NCBI GenBank assembly: GCA_046346965.1
Contig: JAXMHB010000006.1
Location: 186,001 to 250,000, forward strand
Source of the DNA: JAXMHB01 sp046346965
GTDB taxonomy: Bacteria > Pseudomonadota > Gammaproteobacteria > Xanthomonadales > SZUA-5
DNA: 64,000 nt
Direction of reading: 5' to 3'
Part shown: piece by piece, positions 62,587 through 64,000 of the stretch
Numbering within the stretch: the stretch's first letter is position 1
How the letters are laid out: every line of letters starts with the position of its first letter
Notes under the pieces: model-generated
What the model was told of the DNA's origin: nothing
The model's database searches: none
Seen by the model: the letters and a program-made list of their open reading frames with translations, nothing else
Made by a program: the position numbers and the translations under genes

Positions 62587-64000
62587 GTGAAAGAGCACCT
62601 CCACGAGCTCGTGATGCAGGCGCTGCTGGACGTACGTCGCAAGCAGCAGGTTGAGTTGCCGGAATCGCCGGGCTTCGTCATCGAGCGCACGCGCCAGAAA
62701 GATCATGGCGATTTCGCCACCAATGCCGCGCTGGTGCTGTGCAAGCCGCTCGGGATGAAGCCGCGCGATCTGGCGCAGGCGATCGTCGATCACCTGCCGC
62801 CGTCGCGGCATGTCGACAAGGTCAGCATCGCCGGCCCCGGCTTCATCAATTTCACGCTCAGCAAGAGCTGCCTGCTCGGCACCCTCAAGCGCGTCTTGGA
62901 GCGCGGCGCCAGCTACGGCAGCGCCGAGCTGAACGAGCAGGAGCACGTCACGGTCGAGTACGTCAGCGCCAACCCCACCGGGCCGCTGCACGTGGGGCAT
63001 GGTCGCGGTGCCGCCTTCGGCGCCAGCCTGACCAACATCCTGGAAGCCAGCGGCATCAAGGTGCAGCGCGAGTACTACATCAACGACTACGGTCGGCAGA
63101 TGGACATCCTGGCGACCAGCGTCTGGCTGCGCTATCTGGAACTGTGCGGCACGCCGGTGCGCTTCCCCGACAATGCCTACAAGGGCGATTACGTGATCGA
63201 GGTTGCCCGCGCGCTCAAGCACGCCGAGGGCGATCGCCTGCGTCGCAGCCCGTTCGAGGTCAGCGATGGCCTGCCGCCGGACGAGTCGCAGGGCGGCGAC
63301 AAGGAAGCGCATATCGACGCGCTGATCCAGCGCGCGCGCACCCTGCTCGGCAGTCAGGATTTCGAAGTCGTCTACAAGAGCGCGCTCGACAGCCTGCTCG
63401 ACGCCATCCGCGAGGAACTGCTGGCCTTCAACGTGCGCTATGACAACTGGTTCAGCGAGCGCGCGCTGGCGCAGTCGGGCGCCGTGGGCCGCGCCATCGA
63501 CCGGCTGACCCGCTTGGGTCACATGTACGAGAAGGACGGCGCCCGCTGGTTCCGCGCCACCACCTTCGGCGACGAAAAAGATCGCGTGGTCATCCGCGAG
63601 AACGGCCAGACCACGTACTTCGCCTCCGACATCGCGTACCTGCTGAACAAGTTCGAGCGCGGCTACACCCGCGCGGTGTACGTGCTCGGCGCCGACCACC
63701 ACGGCTACATCGCGCGCCTCAAGGCCGCCGCCAGCGGCCTCGGGCTGAACCCGGCCAATGTCGAGATCGTGCTGGTGCAGTTCGCCAAGCTGTACAAGGA
63801 CGGCAAAGAAGTCTCGATGGGCAAGCGCGAGGGCAATTTCGTCACGCTGAAGGATCTGCGTACCGAGGTCGGCACTGATGCGGCGCGCTTCTTCTATGTG
63901 ATGCGCAGCCACGAGCAGCATCTCGATTTCGACCTGGAACTGGCGAAGAAACAGACCCGCGAGAACCCGGTTTACTACGTGCAGTACGCCCATGCGCGCA
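62587..64000 (+). CDS. argS: Arginyl-tRNA synthetase, N-terminal 471 codons
   Basis: ArgS attaches arginine to its tRNA. The frame starts with GTG at 62587 and runs off the right edge. The N-terminal additional domain (about 1-110) is followed by V-S-A-N-P-T-G-P-L-H-V-G-H-G-R-G, the HIGH-type motif, and A-K-L-Y-K-D-G-K-E-V-S-M-G-K-R-E-G in the KMSK position near 410. The ending around N-P-V-Y-Y-V-Q-Y-A-H-A-R leads into the anticodon-binding domain, which lies outside. An extended -10-like TGCTATCCT lies at 62548-62556, but I could not pair it with a -35. Confidence 0.95.
   Translation, partial: MKEHLHELVMQALLDVRRKQQVELPESPGFVIERTRQKDHGDFATNAALVLCKPLGMKPRDLAQAIVDHLPPSRHVDKVSIAGPGFINFTLSKSCLLGTLKRVLERGASYGSAELNEQEHVTVEYVSANPTGPLHVGHGRGAAFGASLTNILEASGIKVQREYYINDYGRQMDILATSVWLRYLELCGTPVRFPDNAYKGDYVIEVARALKHAEGDRLRRSPFEVSDGLPPDESQGGDKEAHIDALIQRARTLLGSQDFEVVYKSALDSLLDAIREELLAFNVRYDNWFSERALAQSGAVGRAIDRLTRLGHMYEKDGARWFRATTFGDEKDRVVIRENGQTTYFASDIAYLLNKFERGYTRAVYVLGADHHGYIARLKAAASGLGLNPANVEIVLVQFAKLYKDGKEVSMGKREGNFVTLKDLRTEVGTDAARFFYVMRSHEQHLDFDLELAKKQTRENPVYYVQYAHAR

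Overview
The window is GC-rich, densely coded bacterial DNA of gammaproteobacterial type. It most resembles Lysobacterales (Xanthomonadales). The basis is the atpIBEFHAGDC order, AceK, the VTT-flavoenzyme fusion, a PuuD/HIU-hydrolase purine pair, tandem POT peptide transporters and secreted proteins with SG-W-Y repeat domains. The family-level assignment is inference. I saw no rRNA, tRNA, CRISPR array, insertion sequence, integrase or phage gene, so this reads as ordinary chromosome with unusual intergenic repeats.

Layout. 0-9 kb: DUF3592 membrane protein, VTT-domain/FAD disulfide-reductase fusion, MsrB, the translationally coupled SelO and YchJ-like pair, a MerR-controlled DUF2938/DUF2798 membrane pair with its operator, and a cystathionine beta-synthase. 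9-18 kb: a secreted c-heme protein, a RimK-like ATP-grasp ligase divergent from a GNAT protein, a urate-breakdown pair (HIU hydrolase and PuuD) and a secreted alpha/beta hydrolase. 18-25.4 kb: the complete F1Fo ATP synthase operon on the minus strand. 25.7-28.2 kb: a three-gene signalling cluster (cNMP-binding/FHA, coiled-coil/FHA, STAS). 28-33 kb: a CSLREA-type beta-helix protein, a deoxyinosine DNA glycosylase and a cd1 nitrite reductase (NirS) with an extra N-terminal cytochrome c domain. 33-44 kb: several secreted or membrane proteins of unknown role, an M1 aminopeptidase, a DUF3142 lipoprotein pair, an AraC regulator with SRPBCC and DUF1761 genes, and NnrU. 44-50 kb: two POT peptide transporters, an L,D-transpeptidase, a DUF885 zinc-peptidase-like protein and a MAPEG protein. 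50-54 kb: an FHA-PP2C phosphatase and a secreted TIG-domain protein. 54-64 kb: AceK, an NDUFA9-like protein, MutM, a LOG protein, a DUF4124 protein, a SWIM-SNF2 helicase and the start of ArgS.

How genes fit together. NirS and NnrU point to nitrite/NO respiration, and an FNR/Dnr-like box lies upstream of nirS. The peptide transporters, M1 and DUF885 peptidases suggest peptide use. The FHA/cNMP/STAS cluster and the distant FHA-PP2C phosphatase could be parts of one partner-switching pathway, which is inference.

The most unusual signals are two. First, paired inverted arrays of tandem 7-mers or 8-mers lie at or just after stop codons between co-directional genes: three successive junctions of the atp operon, the LOG/mutM junction, and an 8-mer version at selO/DUF2798. 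Second, three otherwise unrelated secreted proteins share a C-terminal [FYV]-x-[DN]-G-[LF]-E tail.
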